The translations under genes were made by a program, and so were the position numbers. The notes below the pieces were generated by a model. The model was not told where the DNA came from and did no database searches. It worked only from the letters and a program-made list of their open reading frames with translations. From Arsenicicoccus cauae (GTDB lineage: Bacteria; Actinomycetota; Actinomycetes; Actinomycetales; Dermatophilaceae), in NCBI RefSeq assembly GCF_009707125.1, contig NZ_WLVL01000040.1, positions 306,025 to 370,024 of the forward strand: a DNA stretch of 64,000 nt, read 5' to 3'. Of this stretch, positions 1 to 10,918 are shown in pieces (the stretch's first letter is position 1; every line of letters starts with the position of its first letter).

Positions 1-36
1 AACATCGGTGTTGTGTTTATCGGACATGAGGCTGAC

Positions 37-813
37 GTGACGGGTGACCAGACCCCGCAGCGCTCCCGGACCGTCGAGGCGGTGCGGGATTCCGGCACGC
101 GCGGCCGCGTCCAGCAGTTCGTCTCCGAGCACGGTCCGATCACCGCCGCCGCCATCGCCGAGCGGCTGGGCGTCACGACCACCGCCGTGCGTCGCCATCT
201 GGACGCCCTCACCGACGCGGGGCTGATCGAGGAGCACGCCAGCGCCCCGGCCATGCGGGGCCGGGGGCGTCCGGCGCGCGCCTTCGTCCTGACCACGGCC
301 GGGCACCAGGCCCTCGACAGCTCGTACGACGACGTCGCCACCTCCGCCCTGCGCTACCTGTCCGAGCAGGTGGGGGAGCATGCCGTCGAGGCCTTCGCCC
401 ACCAGCACGTCGCGTCCTTCGAGGACCGCTACCGTGCCCGGGTCGAGGCGGCCGGCGACACGCCCGAGGCGCGCTCCCGGGTCCTTGCCGAGGCGCTCAC
501 CAGGGACGGGTATGCCGCGTCGAGCCGCCCCCTCACGCTGGCGGACGGCTCGACGACGCTGGGCGTCCAGCTGTGCCAGGGCCACTGTCCCGTCCAGCAG
601 GTCGCGTCCGCGTTCCCGCAGTTCTGCGAGGCGGAGCAGCAGGCCTTCTCGCGGCTGCTCGGCGTCCACGTCCAGCGCCTGGCGACGCTGGCGCACGGCG
701 AGCACGTGTGCACGACCTTCGTGCCCCTCAGCGCACTCACCAGCGACGCACTCACCAACGACGCACTCACCGACGACCACCCCACCCACCCCGACGAAAG
801 GTCCGAGCGATGA
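37..813 (+). CDS. sufR: SufR-like Fe-S-sensing transcriptional regulator
   Basis: Predicted repressor of the SUF operon that follows. An N-terminal winged helix-turn-helix (about residues 20-80, ending in a GRGRPA basic wing) is followed by a C-terminal sensor region with four cysteines at about C180, C184, C197 and C225. A Cx3C-x12-C-x27-C pattern of this kind binds the Fe-S cluster in SufR proteins. I chose GTG at 37 because GAGG lies 8 bases before it; an in-frame GTG at 13 would add eight residues. The C-terminus holds a short repeat ([14 protein letters not shown]). The stop overlaps the sufB start (ATGA), so the two are translationally coupled. The operator would lie left of the window. 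Confidence 0.88.
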   Translation: MTGDQTPQRSRTVEAVRDSGTRGRVQQFVSEHGPITAAAIAERLGVTTTAVRRHLDALTDAGLIEEHASAPAMRGRGRPARAFVLTTAGHQALDSSYDDVATSALRYLSEQVGEHAVEAFAHQHVASFEDRYRARVEAAGDTPEARSRVLAEALTRDGYAASSRPLTLADGSTTLGVQLCQGHCPVQQVASAFPQFCEAEQQAFSRLLGVHVQRLATLAHGEHVCTTFVPLSALTSDALTNDALTDDHPTHPDERSER

Positions 814-2231
814 CCACCAACATCGAGGAGCTGAACCCCGGCCTGCAGGGTCTCGGCCGGTACGAGTACGGCTGGGCCGACAGCGACGTCGCGGGCGCGA
901 CCGCCAAGCGCGGCCTCAACCCCGGCGTGGTGCAGGACATCTCGTCGCGCAAGAACGAGCCGCAGTGGATGACCGACCTGCGGATGAAGTCGCTGCGACT
1001 GTTCGACAAGAAGCCCATGCCGAGCTGGGGCAGCGACCTCACGGGCATCGACTTCCAGAACATCAAGTACTTCGTGAAGTCCACGGAGAAGCAGGCGACC
1101 ACCTGGGACGAGCTGCCCGAGGACATCAAGGCCACCTACGACAGGCTCGGCATCCCCGAGGCCGAGAAGCAGCGCCTCATCGCGGGCGTGGCGGCGCAGT
1201 ACGAGTCCGAGGTCGTCTACCACCAGATCCGCGAGGACCTGGAGGAGAAGGGCGTCATCTTCGTCGACACCGACACGGGTCTGCGTGAGCACGAAGACAT
1301 CTTCAAGGAGTACTTCGCCAGCGTGATCCCCGCCGGCGACAACAAGTTCGCGGCGCTCAACACCGCGGTCTGGTCGGGCGGGTCGTTCATCTACGTCCCG
1401 CCGGGCGTCCACGTGGACATCCCGCTGCAGGCCTACTTCCGCATCAACACCGAGAACATGGGCCAGTTCGAGCGGACGCTGATCATCGCGGACGAGGGCT
1501 CCTACGTGCACTACGTCGAGGGCTGCACGGCGCCGATCTACAAGTCGGACTCGCTGCACAGCGCCGTCGTGGAGATCGTCGTGAAGAAGAACGCCCGCGT
1601 GCGCTACACGACCATCCAGAACTGGTCCAACAACGTCTACAACCTCGTCACCAAGCGCGCCACCTGCGAGGCCGGCGCCACCATGGAGTGGGTCGACGGC
1701 AACATCGGCTCCAAGGTGACGATGAAGTACCCCGCCGTCTTCCTGCTCGGCGAGCACGCCCGGGGCGAGACGCTGTCGATCGCCTTCGCGGGCGAGGGCC
1801 AGCACCAGGACGCCGGGGCCAAGATGGTCCACGCCGCGCCGCACACCTCCAGCTCCATCGTCTCCAAGTCGGTGGCGCGTGGCGGCGGGCGGACGTCATA
1901 CCGCGGTCTGGTCCAGGTCGCGGAGGGTGCGCACGGCTCCCGGAGCAACGTGCGCTGCGACGCCCTCCTCGTCGACGACATCTCCCGCTCGGACACCTAC
2001 CCGTACGTCGACGTCCGCGAGGACGACGTGCAGATGGGCCACGAGGCGACGGTGTCCAAGGTGAGCGACGACCAGCTGTTCTACCTCATGTCCCGCGGGA
2101 TGTCCGAGGAGGAGGCCATGGCCATGATCGTGCGCGGGTTCGTCGAGCCCATCGCGCGCGAGCTGCCCATGGAGTACGCCCTCGAGCTGAACCGCCTGAT
2201 CGAGCTGCAGATGGAAGGAGCCGTCGGCTGA
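810..2231 (+). CDS. sufB: Fe-S cluster assembly scaffold SufB
   Basis: Scaffold subunit of the SufBCD complex, on which Fe-S clusters are built before transfer to apoproteins in the cytoplasm. The 473-residue length fits the family, and the C-terminal half has the beta-helix character of SufB/SufD with the conserved [12 protein letters not shown] cysteine segment. Start is ATG 810, overlapping the sufR stop by four bases. A longer open frame upstream exists but would run inside sufR. The stop shares a base with the sufD start, so sufR, sufB and sufD form one overlapping transcription unit. Confidence 0.96.
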   Translation: MTTNIEELNPGLQGLGRYEYGWADSDVAGATAKRGLNPGVVQDISSRKNEPQWMTDLRMKSLRLFDKKPMPSWGSDLTGIDFQNIKYFVKSTEKQATTWDELPEDIKATYDRLGIPEAEKQRLIAGVAAQYESEVVYHQIREDLEEKGVIFVDTDTGLREHEDIFKEYFASVIPAGDNKFAALNTAVWSGGSFIYVPPGVHVDIPLQAYFRINTENMGQFERTLIIADEGSYVHYVEGCTAPIYKSDSLHSAVVEIVVKKNARVRYTTIQNWSNNVYNLVTKRATCEAGATMEWVDGNIGSKVTMKYPAVFLLGEHARGETLSIAFAGEGQHQDAGAKMVHAAPHTSSSIVSKSVARGGGRTSYRGLVQVAEGAHGSRSNVRCDALLVDDISRSDTYPYVDVREDDVQMGHEATVSKVSDDQLFYLMSRGMSEEEAMAMIVRGFVEPIARELPMEYALELNRLIELQMEGAVG

Positions 2232-3457
2232 TGCCGGTCGAGCTGAAGTCACCCCCCACCGCCCCGACCGTGGCCGGCGTGCCCGAGGCCTATGTCCCGG
2301 ACCAGTCCCGCGGTGAGCGACGCACGTCCTTCGACCTGGCGGACTTCCCGGTCCCCCACGGCCGCGAGGAGGAGTGGCGCTTCACCCCCGTCGACCGCCT
2401 GCAGGAGCTGTTCGAGCAGGCGCCGTCCGACGTCGCCGGGATCAAGACCGACATCCAGGTGCCGGCGGGCATCAAGGTGTCCGAGGTCCCGGCCGGCGAC
2501 CCCCGGCTCGGCACGGTCCTCACGCCTGCCGACCGCGCCTCGGCCGCCGCCTGGACCTCCTTCGCGGACGGCCACGTGGTGCAGATCCCCCAGGGTCGTG
2601 AGTTCGGCGAGGCCGCCCGCCTCACCGTCCGCGGGTCCGACCAGGCGCGCATCAACGGTCACCTGGTCATCGACGCCGGAGCGCACTCCAGCGCCACCGT
2701 GTTGCTGTCGCACCAGGGCTCGGCGCGGTGCACCGCCAACGTCGAGATCCGCGTCGGCGACGGCGCGCACCTCACGGTCGTCACGGTGCAGGAGTGGGAC
2801 GACGACGCGATCCACCTGGCTCAGCACGACGTGCTCGTCGGTCGGGACGCGACCCTCAAGCACATCGCGGTCACTCTCGGCGGCGAGATCGTGCGGGTGT
2901 CCACCAACGTGCGGTATGCCGGCCCCGGCGGCAGCGCCGAGTGCCTCGGCGTCTACTTCACCGACGAGGCGCAGCACCAGGAGCACCGGCTGTTCGTCGA
3001 CCACGAGGCGCCGCACTGCACCTCGAACGTCGAGTACCGCGGTGCCCTGCGCGGCGACACCGCCCACTCCGTGTGGGTCGGCGACGTCCTCATCCGCGCG
3101 GCGGCCGAGGGCACCGACACCTACGAGCTCAACCGCAACCTCGTGCTGTCCGAAGGCGCCCGCGCGGACTCGGTCCCCAACCTCGAGATCGAGACCGGCA
3201 ACATCGTCGGCGCCGGTCACGCGGCCGCGACGGGCCGGTTCGACGACGAGCAGCTGTTCTACCTCCAGGCGCGCGGCATCCCCGAGCGCGAGGCGCGCCG
3301 CCTGGTGGTGCACGGCTTCTTCGCCGACATCATCAACCGGATCGGCGTGACCGACACCCAGGCCCGCCTGATGGAGGTCATCGACCGCGAGCTCGCGGAC
3401 TCCGTGGACACGGCCTTCGAGAGCGCCCCGCGCGCGGCCGAGGGGGTCGGCGCGTGA
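2231..3457 (+). CDS. sufD: Fe-S cluster assembly protein SufD
   Basis: Partner of SufB in the SufBC2D complex, needed for iron supply to the scaffold. The protein has 408 residues with an N-terminal region typical of SufD (REEEWRFTPVDRL) and a C-terminal beta-helix similar to SufB (EAQHQEHRLFVDHEAPHC, then FDDEQLFYLQARGI). ATG 2231 overlaps the sufB stop (TGATG). The 3' end overlaps the GTG of the Rieske gene by four bases. Overlapping junctions in this block point to a single polycistronic message. Confidence 0.95.
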   Translation: MPVELKSPPTAPTVAGVPEAYVPDQSRGERRTSFDLADFPVPHGREEEWRFTPVDRLQELFEQAPSDVAGIKTDIQVPAGIKVSEVPAGDPRLGTVLTPADRASAAAWTSFADGHVVQIPQGREFGEAARLTVRGSDQARINGHLVIDAGAHSSATVLLSHQGSARCTANVEIRVGDGAHLTVVTVQEWDDDAIHLAQHDVLVGRDATLKHIAVTLGGEIVRVSTNVRYAGPGGSAECLGVYFTDEAQHQEHRLFVDHEAPHCTSNVEYRGALRGDTAHSVWVGDVLIRAAAEGTDTYELNRNLVLSEGARADSVPNLEIETGNIVGAGHAAATGRFDDEQLFYLQARGIPEREARRLVVHGFFADIINRIGVTDTQARLMEVIDRELADSVDTAFESAPRAAEGVGA

Positions 3458-3813
3458 GCTACGAGGTCGTCTGCCAGGTCGAGGACATCCAGGTGGGCCG
3501 CGTGGCGGCCGCCGTGGTGGACGGCGTGACCATCGCGCTCGCCCGCACGGGCGACCGTGAGTTCCACGCGGTCAACGACACCTGCACGCACGCCAACGTG
3601 TCGCTCTCGGAGGGCGAGCTCGACGGCTGCCAGCTCGAGTGCTGGCTGCACGGCAGCTCGTTCGACCTGCGCACCGGCGAGCCCAACACCCTGCCCGCGA
3701 CCGTGCCGGTCGCGGTCTACCCCGTCACGCTCGACGGCGACGACGTCCTCGTGGACGTCCACGGATCCGTCGAGCAGCGCGTCAGCGCCCAGCCCGCCAG
3801 CAAGGAGAACTGA
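3454..3813 (+). CDS. Rieske-type [2Fe-2S] ferredoxin in the SUF operon
   Basis: Small soluble Rieske protein of 119 residues. The cluster ligands are visible as C44-x-H46 and C63-x2-H66, the usual two-Cys two-His arrangement, with the remainder resembling BphF/NirD-like ferredoxins. Genes like this sit between sufD and sufC in many actinobacteria, where an electron-transfer role in assembly is supposed but not proven. The GTG start overlaps the sufD stop (GTGA). ATG of sufC follows four bases after its stop. Confidence 0.9.
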   Translation: MSYEVVCQVEDIQVGRVAAAVVDGVTIALARTGDREFHAVNDTCTHANVSLSEGELDGCQLECWLHGSSFDLRTGEPNTLPATVPVAVYPVTLDGDDVLVDVHGSVEQRVSAQPASKEN

Positions 3814-3817
3814 ACCC

Positions 3818-5933
<2,116 letters not shown>

Positions 5934-5934
<1 letters not shown>

Positions 5935-6416
5935 TGGACCTCTATCAGGAGCTCATCCTCGACCACTCCAAGCGACCCCGGCACCCCGGGCTGCGCGAGC
6001 CCTACGAGGCCGAGGTGCACCACGTCAACCCGACGTGCGGCGACGAGGTGACGCTGCGCGTCCACGTCGACCACGCCGACGGCGCGCCGGCCCAGATCAC
6101 CCTCCAGGACGTGTCCTACGATGCGCTCGGGTGCTCGATCTCGATGGCCAGCACCTCGGTGCTCGCCGAGGAGTGCATCGGTCGCCCGCTGTCGGAGGTG
6201 TTCGAGACCTACGGCGCCATGCGGCACATGCTGACCAGCAAGGGCGCCGACCCGGGCGACGAGGAGGTCCTCGGCGACGGGGTGGCCTTCGCCGGCGTCG
6301 CGCAGTACCCCGCCCGCGTCAAGTGCGCCCTCCTCGGATGGACCGCCATGGTCGACGCCCTCGCCCAGGCCGGCGTCGACATCTCCAGCACCAGCCAGAC
6401 CAGCAAGGAGTCCTGA
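5934..6416 (+). CDS. sufU: SufU zinc-dependent sulfurtransferase partner of SufS
   Basis: SufU accepts sulfur from SufS through a zinc-ligand exchange mechanism in Gram-positive bacteria. The four conserved ligands are visible: C35 and D37 in NPTCGDEV, C67 in ALGCSIS and C131 in VKCALLGW. The protein has 160 residues, and the spacing around GCSISMASTS matches SufU rather than IscU. The start overlaps the sufS stop. The C-terminal tail (SSTSQTSKES) is probably disordered. Confidence 0.95.
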
Positions 6417-6418
6417 AC

Positions 6419-6751
6419 ATGAGCGACCAGACCAGCACCATGCCCCCCAACGTCGCGGACGTCGAGGAGGCCATGCGCGACGTCGTCGACCCCGAGCTCG
6501 GCATCAACGTCGTCGACCTCGGCCTCGTCTACGGCATCACCGTCGACCAGCAGGCGGGCGCGATCATCGACATGACGCTGACCTCCGCGGCATGCCCGCT
6601 GACCGACGTCATCGAGGACCAGACGGCCCAGGCCCTCGAGGGCCTGGTCGCCGACCACCGCATCAACTGGGTGTGGATGCCGCCGTGGGGCCCCGACAAG
6701 ATCACCCCGGACGGTCGCGAGCAGCTGCGCGCGCTCGGCTTCAACGTCTGA
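6419..6751 (+). CDS. sufT: SufT / MIP18-family Fe-S maturation protein
   Basis: DUF59 protein of 110 residues, last gene of the SUF operon. SufT-type proteins assist Fe-S maturation under demand. The signature stretch DPELGINVVDLGLVYGI and the conserved cysteine C59 in LTSAACPLTD are present. ATG 6419 follows the sufU stop by two bases. A strong hairpin begins eleven bases after the stop, marking the operon end. Confidence 0.92.
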   Translation: MSDQTSTMPPNVADVEEAMRDVVDPELGINVVDLGLVYGITVDQQAGAIIDMTLTSAACPLTDVIEDQTAQALEGLVADHRINWVWMPPWGPDKITPDGREQLRALGFNV

Positions 6752-6761
6752 GACCACCCGC

Positions 6762-6804
6762 GAGGCCCCCTCGCCCCACGCCGAGCGTGGGGCGAGGGGG
6801 CCTC
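6762..6804 (+). terminator. SUF operon terminator hairpin
   Basis: Perfect 20-bp inverted repeat (arms 6762-6781 and 6785-6804) with a 3-base loop, starting 11 bases after the sufT stop. No T-run follows, as is common for high-GC actinobacterial terminators. Confidence 0.85.
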
Positions 6805-6823
6805 GTGCGCTTCAATGGGCCCT

Positions 6824-6913
6824 ATGACGACGCCCCCCGCCGACCGCGAGGTCCTCACCGACGCCTGGATCGACTTCCCCTGGTCGGTCGAGCCCTCCGT
6901 CACCAGGGCCTGA
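6824..6913 (+). other. 29-codon ORF ended by TGA, in frame with the next gene
   Basis: ATG 6824 opens a 29-codon frame ending in TGA at 6911-6913. The same reading frame continues past the TGA into the GTG-started gene at 6923. The peptide (REVLTDAWIDFPWSVEP) has normal codon bias for this genome. It may be a former N-terminal extension cut off by a nonsense change, or a short leader peptide. No function can be assigned. Confidence 0.4.
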
Positions 6914-6922
6914 GCCGGGCTC

Positions 6923-8197
6923 GTGGCCCCCGGCTGCGCCCCCGGGCGTGTCCTCGACGTCGACCCCGACCGACTGACGGCCTGGGTCGGGGGCTTCCTC
7001 GACCGCCACGGCCCGGCGCGGTGGAGCCACGACGGCGCGACGGTCATCGTGCGGGCCGGCGACGGGGCGGTGGCCCGCCTGGACGCCCTCGACCCGGCGG
7101 GCAGCGAGCGCGTCTCGTCCCTGCGCACCCTGGTCGGGTGGCCGGGTCCGCCACCGCGGCTCGCCCTGGTCCTCGTGCGCCGGGGCCGGTATGCCGTGGG
7201 GCTCGCCGACGGCGAGGGCCTGCTGGCGCACACGGCGGGGAGCCGCTACGTGCAGTCCCGCACGGCGGCGGGCGGGTGGTCGCAGCAGCGCTACCAGCGG
7301 CGGCGCGGCAACCAGGCGGACGCGCTGGTGCGCCACGTGGCGGACGAGATCGTGCGCCTCGCGGAGCCCCTCGGACCCGGCTGGGCCCGCGCGGTCGTCC
7401 TCGGCGGAGACCGCGGGCTGGCCGAGCAGGTGCTGCACGACCCGCGCCTCGCCACCTGGCGGGGACTGCCGAGGCAGGGGGCGTTCGGCATACCGGACCC
7501 GACGCACGCGATCCTGCGCGCGGAGCTGAGGCGGGCGCGCGGGGTGCGCGTCACCGTCGTGGAGCCGAGCGGCAGGGCCCCGTCCGGCGGTGGCATGGTG
7601 GAGGGCATGACCGGAGAGACGATGTCCCATGCCCGTGAGCTGATCCCCGCCGCCGCGGCCGCGGTGACCGACCTCGTGGAGCGGATTCCCGCCGACGCGT
7701 GGGACCGCCAGAGCCCCTGCGAGGACTGGACCGTCCGCGACGTCCTGGGCCACCTGACCAGCGAGCACCTGTGGGCGCCACGGCTGCTCGGGGGCGAGAC
7801 GGTGGAGCAGGTCGGCGACGCCTACGACGGCGACCTGCTCGGCGACGACCCTGCGGAGGCCTGGCGGACGGCGCAGACGCGCTCGGTGCTGGCCTTCGGC
7901 GCGGTCGAGGACGACGACCAGGAGGTGTCGGTGAGCTCGGGCTCGATCCCCGTGCAGGAGTATGCCTCCCAGATGCTCGTCGACCTCACGGTGCACGCCT
8001 GGGACCTCGCCCGCGGCGCCGGGGTCGACGTCACGCTGGTGCCCGCGGCCGTGGACGAGTGCCTCGCCTACGCCAACCGCACGACCTCGGGCGGGGGCGT
8101 CGAGGGGACCTTCGACGCGCCGGTGTCCACGAGCTCGCGCGACCGCACCGACCAGCTCGTGGCGCTGCTCGGGCGCGACCCCGGCTGGCGCGGCTGA
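6923..8197 (+). CDS. acVLRF1-type peptidyl-tRNA hydrolase fused in frame to a TIGR03086/DinB-like domain
   Basis: One 424-codon frame carries two domains. Residues 1 to about 215 resemble the actinobacterial Vms1-like release factor (acVLRF1). Its catalytic loop GGWSQQRYQRRR is at 117-128, with a glutamine as in eRF1/Vms1 that cleaves peptidyl-tRNA on stalled ribosomes. From about residue 230 the sequence is a mycothiol-dependent maleylpyruvate isomerase / TIGR03086 metal-binding domain (DWTVRDVLGHLTSEH, later VHAWDLARG). ATG 7622 (M234) has GGAG five bases upstream, so the second domain may also be made separately. Usually these are two genes. I see no stop between them, so this is either a true fusion or an ancestral stop lost. 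Confidence 0.75.
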   Translation: MAPGCAPGRVLDVDPDRLTAWVGGFLDRHGPARWSHDGATVIVRAGDGAVARLDALDPAGSERVSSLRTLVGWPGPPPRLALVLVRRGRYAVGLADGEGLLAHTAGSRYVQSRTAAGGWSQQRYQRRRGNQADALVRHVADEIVRLAEPLGPGWARAVVLGGDRGLAEQVLHDPRLATWRGLPRQGAFGIPDPTHAILRAELRRARGVRVTVVEPSGRAPSGGGMVEGMTGETMSHARELIPAAAAAVTDLVERIPADAWDRQSPCEDWTVRDVLGHLTSEHLWAPRLLGGETVEQVGDAYDGDLLGDDPAEAWRTAQTRSVLAFGAVEDDDQEVSVSSGSIPVQEYASQMLVDLTVHAWDLARGAGVDVTLVPAAVDECLAYANRTTSGGGVEGTFDAPVSTSSRDRTDQLVALLGRDPGWRG

Positions 8198-8207
8198 GGA
8201 CGGCGGC

Positions 8208-8385
8208 GTCCTGGCCGAGATCGTCTGGGTGACCGCGTTCGTCGACGTGCCGGCGAGCCGGATGACCATGGCGGCCGACTCCTGGTGCGCCGTGACGGGC
8301 ACGAGTCGTGGCACGTGATGCGGGACCCCGCGGGCCTGACCTGCTGCCTCACCCGCCGGGACCCCGTCACGGGCCGGGGCCAGGG
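8208..8385 (+). pseudogene. VOC/glyoxalase-like gene remnant with internal deletion
   Basis: Two halves of a VOC-family protein are visible in different frames. An N-terminal piece (8208-8318, AEIVWVTAFVDVP then ADSWCAVTGT) is followed by a C-terminal piece from about 8288 (HESWHVMRDPAGLTCCLT, RRDPVTGR). The middle of the domain, which should be about 100 residues, is missing and the frame shifts at the junction. The remnant runs up to the ribH stop on the other strand. It is almost certainly non-functional. Confidence 0.65.
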
Positions 8386-8389
8386 GCGG

Positions 8390-8881
8390 CTAGGTGAGCG
8401 GGCGGCGACCCCGCGGAGAGAGCTCGCGCAGCGTGGAGGCGGTCGCGACGGCCGCGGTCGCCGCCTCGTGGCCCTTGTCCTCGCGCGACCCGGGCAGCCC
8501 CGCGCGGTCGATCGCCTGGGCGTCGTCGTCGCAGGTCAGCAGCCCGAACCCGATGGGGATGCCGCTCGTCACGGCGACCCGCGTGAGGCCATCGGTCGCC
8601 GCGCTGCACACGTAGTCGAAGTGTGGCGTGCCCCCGCGGACCACGACGCCGAGGGCGACCAGGGCGTCATACGAGGGTGCCAGGCGCGCGCAGGCCACCG
8701 GCAGCTCGAAGGAGCCCGGGACCCGGACGAGATCCACGTCGGTGACGCCGGCCTCCTCCAGGGCTCGGCGGGCGCCGTCGAGCAGACCGTCCATGACCGT
8801 GTCGTGCCAGGACGACGCGACGATCGCGACGCGCAGCCCGGCGCCGTCGACGGTGAGCGAGGGGGAGCCGTGGCCGGCCAT
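8390..8881 (-). CDS. ribH: 6,7-dimethyl-8-ribityllumazine synthase
   Basis: Penultimate riboflavin step: condenses 5-amino-6-ribitylaminouracil with 3,4-dihydroxy-2-butanone 4-phosphate. The 163-residue protein shows the early [12 protein letters not shown] substrate loop, [13 protein letters not shown], and catalytic H87 in GGTPHFDYV. Start is ATG at 8881, one base after the ribB stop, so translation is coupled. It is the last gene of ribD-ribB-ribH, read leftward from the FMN riboswitch. Confidence 0.95.
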   Translation of the reverse strand: MAGHGSPSLTVDGAGLRVAIVASSWHDTVMDGLLDGARRALEEAGVTDVDLVRVPGSFELPVACARLAPSYDALVALGVVVRGGTPHFDYVCSAATDGLTRVAVTSGIPIGFGLLTCDDDAQAIDRAGLPGSREDKGHEAATAAVATASTLRELSPRGRRPLT

Positions 8882-8882
8882 G

Positions 8883-9527
8883 TCATGCCTCCTGGGCGAG
8901 CTGGTGGGTGGGGGAGGTCGCTCGGCGCAGGTGCCGGACCAGCGCGGCGATGGTGACGACCGGCAGGTCGTGCGCGGCACCGAGGGCGACGACGTCGGGG
9001 GTCCGCATCATCTCGCCGGTGTCGTGGACGAGCTCGGCGATGGCACCGACGGGGGACAGACCGGCGAGCCGGCACAGGTCGACGGCGGCCTCGGTGTGCC
9101 CCGGTCGCGCGAGGACGCCACCGTCACGCGCGCGCAGCGGCACGACGTGGCCGGGCCGGATCAGGTCGGTGGGCAGCGAGCCGGGGTCGGCCAGCGTGCG
9201 CACGGTGGCGGCGCGGTCGGCGGCGCTGATGCCGGTGGTGACCCCCGCCGCGGCGTCGACCGTCACGGTGTAGGCCGTCCGCAGGCTGTCCTCGTTGCGC
9301 TCCACCATGAGCGGCAGCTCGAGCCGGTCGGCCCAGTCGTCGGGCATCGGCGCGCAGACGTAGCCGGACGTGTGCCGGATCGTCCACGCCAGCCACTCGA
9401 TGGTCAGGGTCTGCGCGGCGAGGACGACGTCGCCCTCGTTCTCCCGGTCGACGTCGTCGAGGACCAGGACCGGACGTCCCCCGCGCAGCGCCCGCAGGGC
9501 GTCCTGGATGGGTGACTCGACGAACAT
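8883..9527 (-). CDS. ribB: 3,4-dihydroxy-2-butanone 4-phosphate synthase (RibB only)
   Basis: Makes the four-carbon riboflavin precursor from ribulose 5-phosphate. The signature [10 protein letters not shown] is at residues 24-33, followed by [10 protein letters not shown] and [11 protein letters not shown]. The 214 residues cover only the RibB domain. The GTP cyclohydrolase II (RibA) domain that most actinobacterial RibBA proteins carry is absent. ATG 9527 is preferred over the adjacent GTG 9530: AGGAGG is six bases before the ATG, and the ATG overlaps the ribD stop (TGATG). RibA must be encoded elsewhere if the pathway is complete. Confidence 0.93.
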   Translation of the reverse strand: MFVESPIQDALRALRGGRPVLVLDDVDRENEGDVVLAAQTLTIEWLAWTIRHTSGYVCAPMPDDWADRLELPLMVERNEDSLRTAYTVTVDAAAGVTTGISAADRAATVRTLADPGSLPTDLIRPGHVVPLRARDGGVLARPGHTEAAVDLCRLAGLSPVGAIAELVHDTGEMMRTPDVVALGAAHDLPVVTIAALVRHLRRATSPTHQLAQEA

Positions 9528-10660
9528 CACTGTCCTCCTGGGTGATCGAGGTGATCGAGGTGATCGAGGTGATCACGGTGGTCGAGGTGATCGACGGGCT
9601 CGAGGGTGATGCGGACGTCTCCGTCGAGGACGGCCACGTCGGTGGTCGCGAGCCGGTGGGCGTCCGCGATGGTGGCGACCCCGAGGTCACCCACGGCGGC
9701 CGCGCCCGAGCCGAGCAGCGCGGGTGCGACATACGCCACCACGCGGTCGACCACACCGGCGCGCAGCCAGGCCGCCGCCGTGGTGGGTCCGCCCTCGAGC
9801 CACACGTGACGCACGTCGAGCTCGTGCAGGGTCGCGAGGACCAGGTGCGGGTCGCGCTCGCGGACGAGCAGGCTCGAGGCGCCGTCGTCGAGCACGCGGG
9901 CGGTGGGCGGTATGTCGCGCCGGCCCACCACCACGCGCAGGGGCTGACGCTCGTGGTGGGACCCGTCGGCGTCGCGCACCGTCAGGCGCGGGTCGTCGGC
10001 GAGGACGGTGCCGGTGCCGACCACGATCGCCCCGGCGGTGGCGCGCAGCCGGTGCACGTCGGCGCGGGCCGCGGGGCCGGTGATCCACTGGCTGCTGCCG
10101 TCGCGCGCCGCCGAACGGCCGTCGATGGTGGCGGCGAGCTTCCAGGTCACGAAGGGCCGCCCGTGGGTCATCGCGTGCGCGAACGCCTCGACCAGCGCGT
10201 CCGCCCCCTCGACCGGCACCAGGTCGCACCGGATGCCGGCCGACCGCAGCGTCTGCGCGCCCCCGACGGCCACGGGGTTGGGGTCCGGCAGGGCGTAGGC
10301 GACGCGCCGGATCCCCGCCCCGACCAGGGCCTCGGCGCACGGACCGGTCCTGCCGGTGTGGTTGCACGGCTCCAGCGACACGTAGGCCGTGCCCCCGCGC
10401 GTGTCGTGCCCCGCCGCACGCGCCTCGGCGAGAGCGACGAGCTCGGCGTGCGGGGTGCCGGCGCCGCGGTGCCAGCCCTCGCCGATCACCTCGCCGTCAC
10501 CGCCCAGCAGGACGCAGCCCACCCGCGGGTTGGGGTCGGCTGCGGGGCCGTTGGCGGCCAGCGCCACGGCTCGGCGCATCAGCACGAGGTCCCGCTCGGC
10601 GTCGTCGTGGTGACGCGTCTGCGGATCGCCCCGGTCGTCGGCGGCGGTCTGGCCGCTCAT
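9527..10660 (-). CDS. ribD: Bifunctional riboflavin deaminase/reductase RibD
   Basis: Deaminates and then reduces the pyrimidine intermediate of riboflavin synthesis. The N-terminal deaminase has the zinc site H71-A-E73 with cysteines C99 and C108 (EPCNHTGRTGPCAE). The C-terminal reductase begins near residue 170 (TWKLAATIDGRSA) and contains WLEGGPTTAAAWL. I chose ATG 10660 (MSGQTAADD), which has GAGGGACGAG just upstream; a longer frame would run into the riboswitch leader. The C-terminus is an unusual Asp/His-rich repeat built from 9-bp tandem units. Total 377 residues. Confidence 0.94.
   Translation of the reverse strand: MSGQTAADDRGDPQTRHHDDAERDLVLMRRAVALAANGPAADPNPRVGCVLLGGDGEVIGEGWHRGAGTPHAELVALAEARAAGHDTRGGTAYVSLEPCNHTGRTGPCAEALVGAGIRRVAYALPDPNPVAVGGAQTLRSAGIRCDLVPVEGADALVEAFAHAMTHGRPFVTWKLAATIDGRSAARDGSSQWITGPAARADVHRLRATAGAIVVGTGTVLADDPRLTVRDADGSHHERQPLRVVVGRRDIPPTARVLDDGASSLLVRERDPHLVLATLHELDVRHVWLEGGPTTAAAWLRAGVVDRVVAYVAPALLGSGAAAVGDLGVATIADAHRLATTDVAVLDGDVRITLEPVDHLDHRDHLDHLDHLDHPGGQ
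9542..9595. repeat. Six 9-bp tandem units inside the 3' end of ribD
   Basis: Six consecutive 9-bp units: three exact GTGATCGAG, then GTGATCACG, GTGGTCGAG and GTGATCGAC. Read on the minus strand they encode the DHLDHRDHLDHLDHLDH tail of RibD. A unit that is a multiple of three changes tail length without a frameshift. Confidence 0.9.
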
Positions 10661-10785
10661 CTCGTCCCTCTCGCTCGCTGCTGGTGCGCGCGCTCCGGGG
10701 GATGACGCTGACGGGCGACCACGGCGGCCCGCCGGCATACGGCCTGCCGCAGGATGCCCTGCGTCGAGGCACCCTCGCGGGGCAC

Positions 10786-10918
10786 CTCTCGTGCTGCCTC
10801 CCATCCGGACTTTCACCGTCGGTCCTGGAGTTCCACCAGGTCAACCGCCCACCTCTGGGAGGTGGTCGGGTCGCGGACTGTCACCGCCGGCTCGGAATTG
10901 CACCGACCCCGGAGCACG
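10786..10918 (-). ncRNA. FMN riboswitch (RFN element) upstream of ribD
   Basis: Read on the minus strand, the conserved RFN blocks appear in order: GGGGTCGGTGCAATTCCGA, GGCGGTGACAGTCCGCGA, then GACCGACGGTGAAAGTCCGG, ending GATGGGAGGCAGCACG. An internal stem is formed by CCACCTCCCAGAGGTGG. It lies about 125 bases before the ribD start. It should bind FMN and shut off ribD-ribB-ribH by termination or ribosome-site sequestration; I did not resolve the expression platform. Confidence 0.96.

Noticed and set aside
6911..6913. In-frame TGA considered as a selenocysteine codon
   Set aside because: No selenoprotein family matches the flanking sequence and the downstream frame has its own GTG start.
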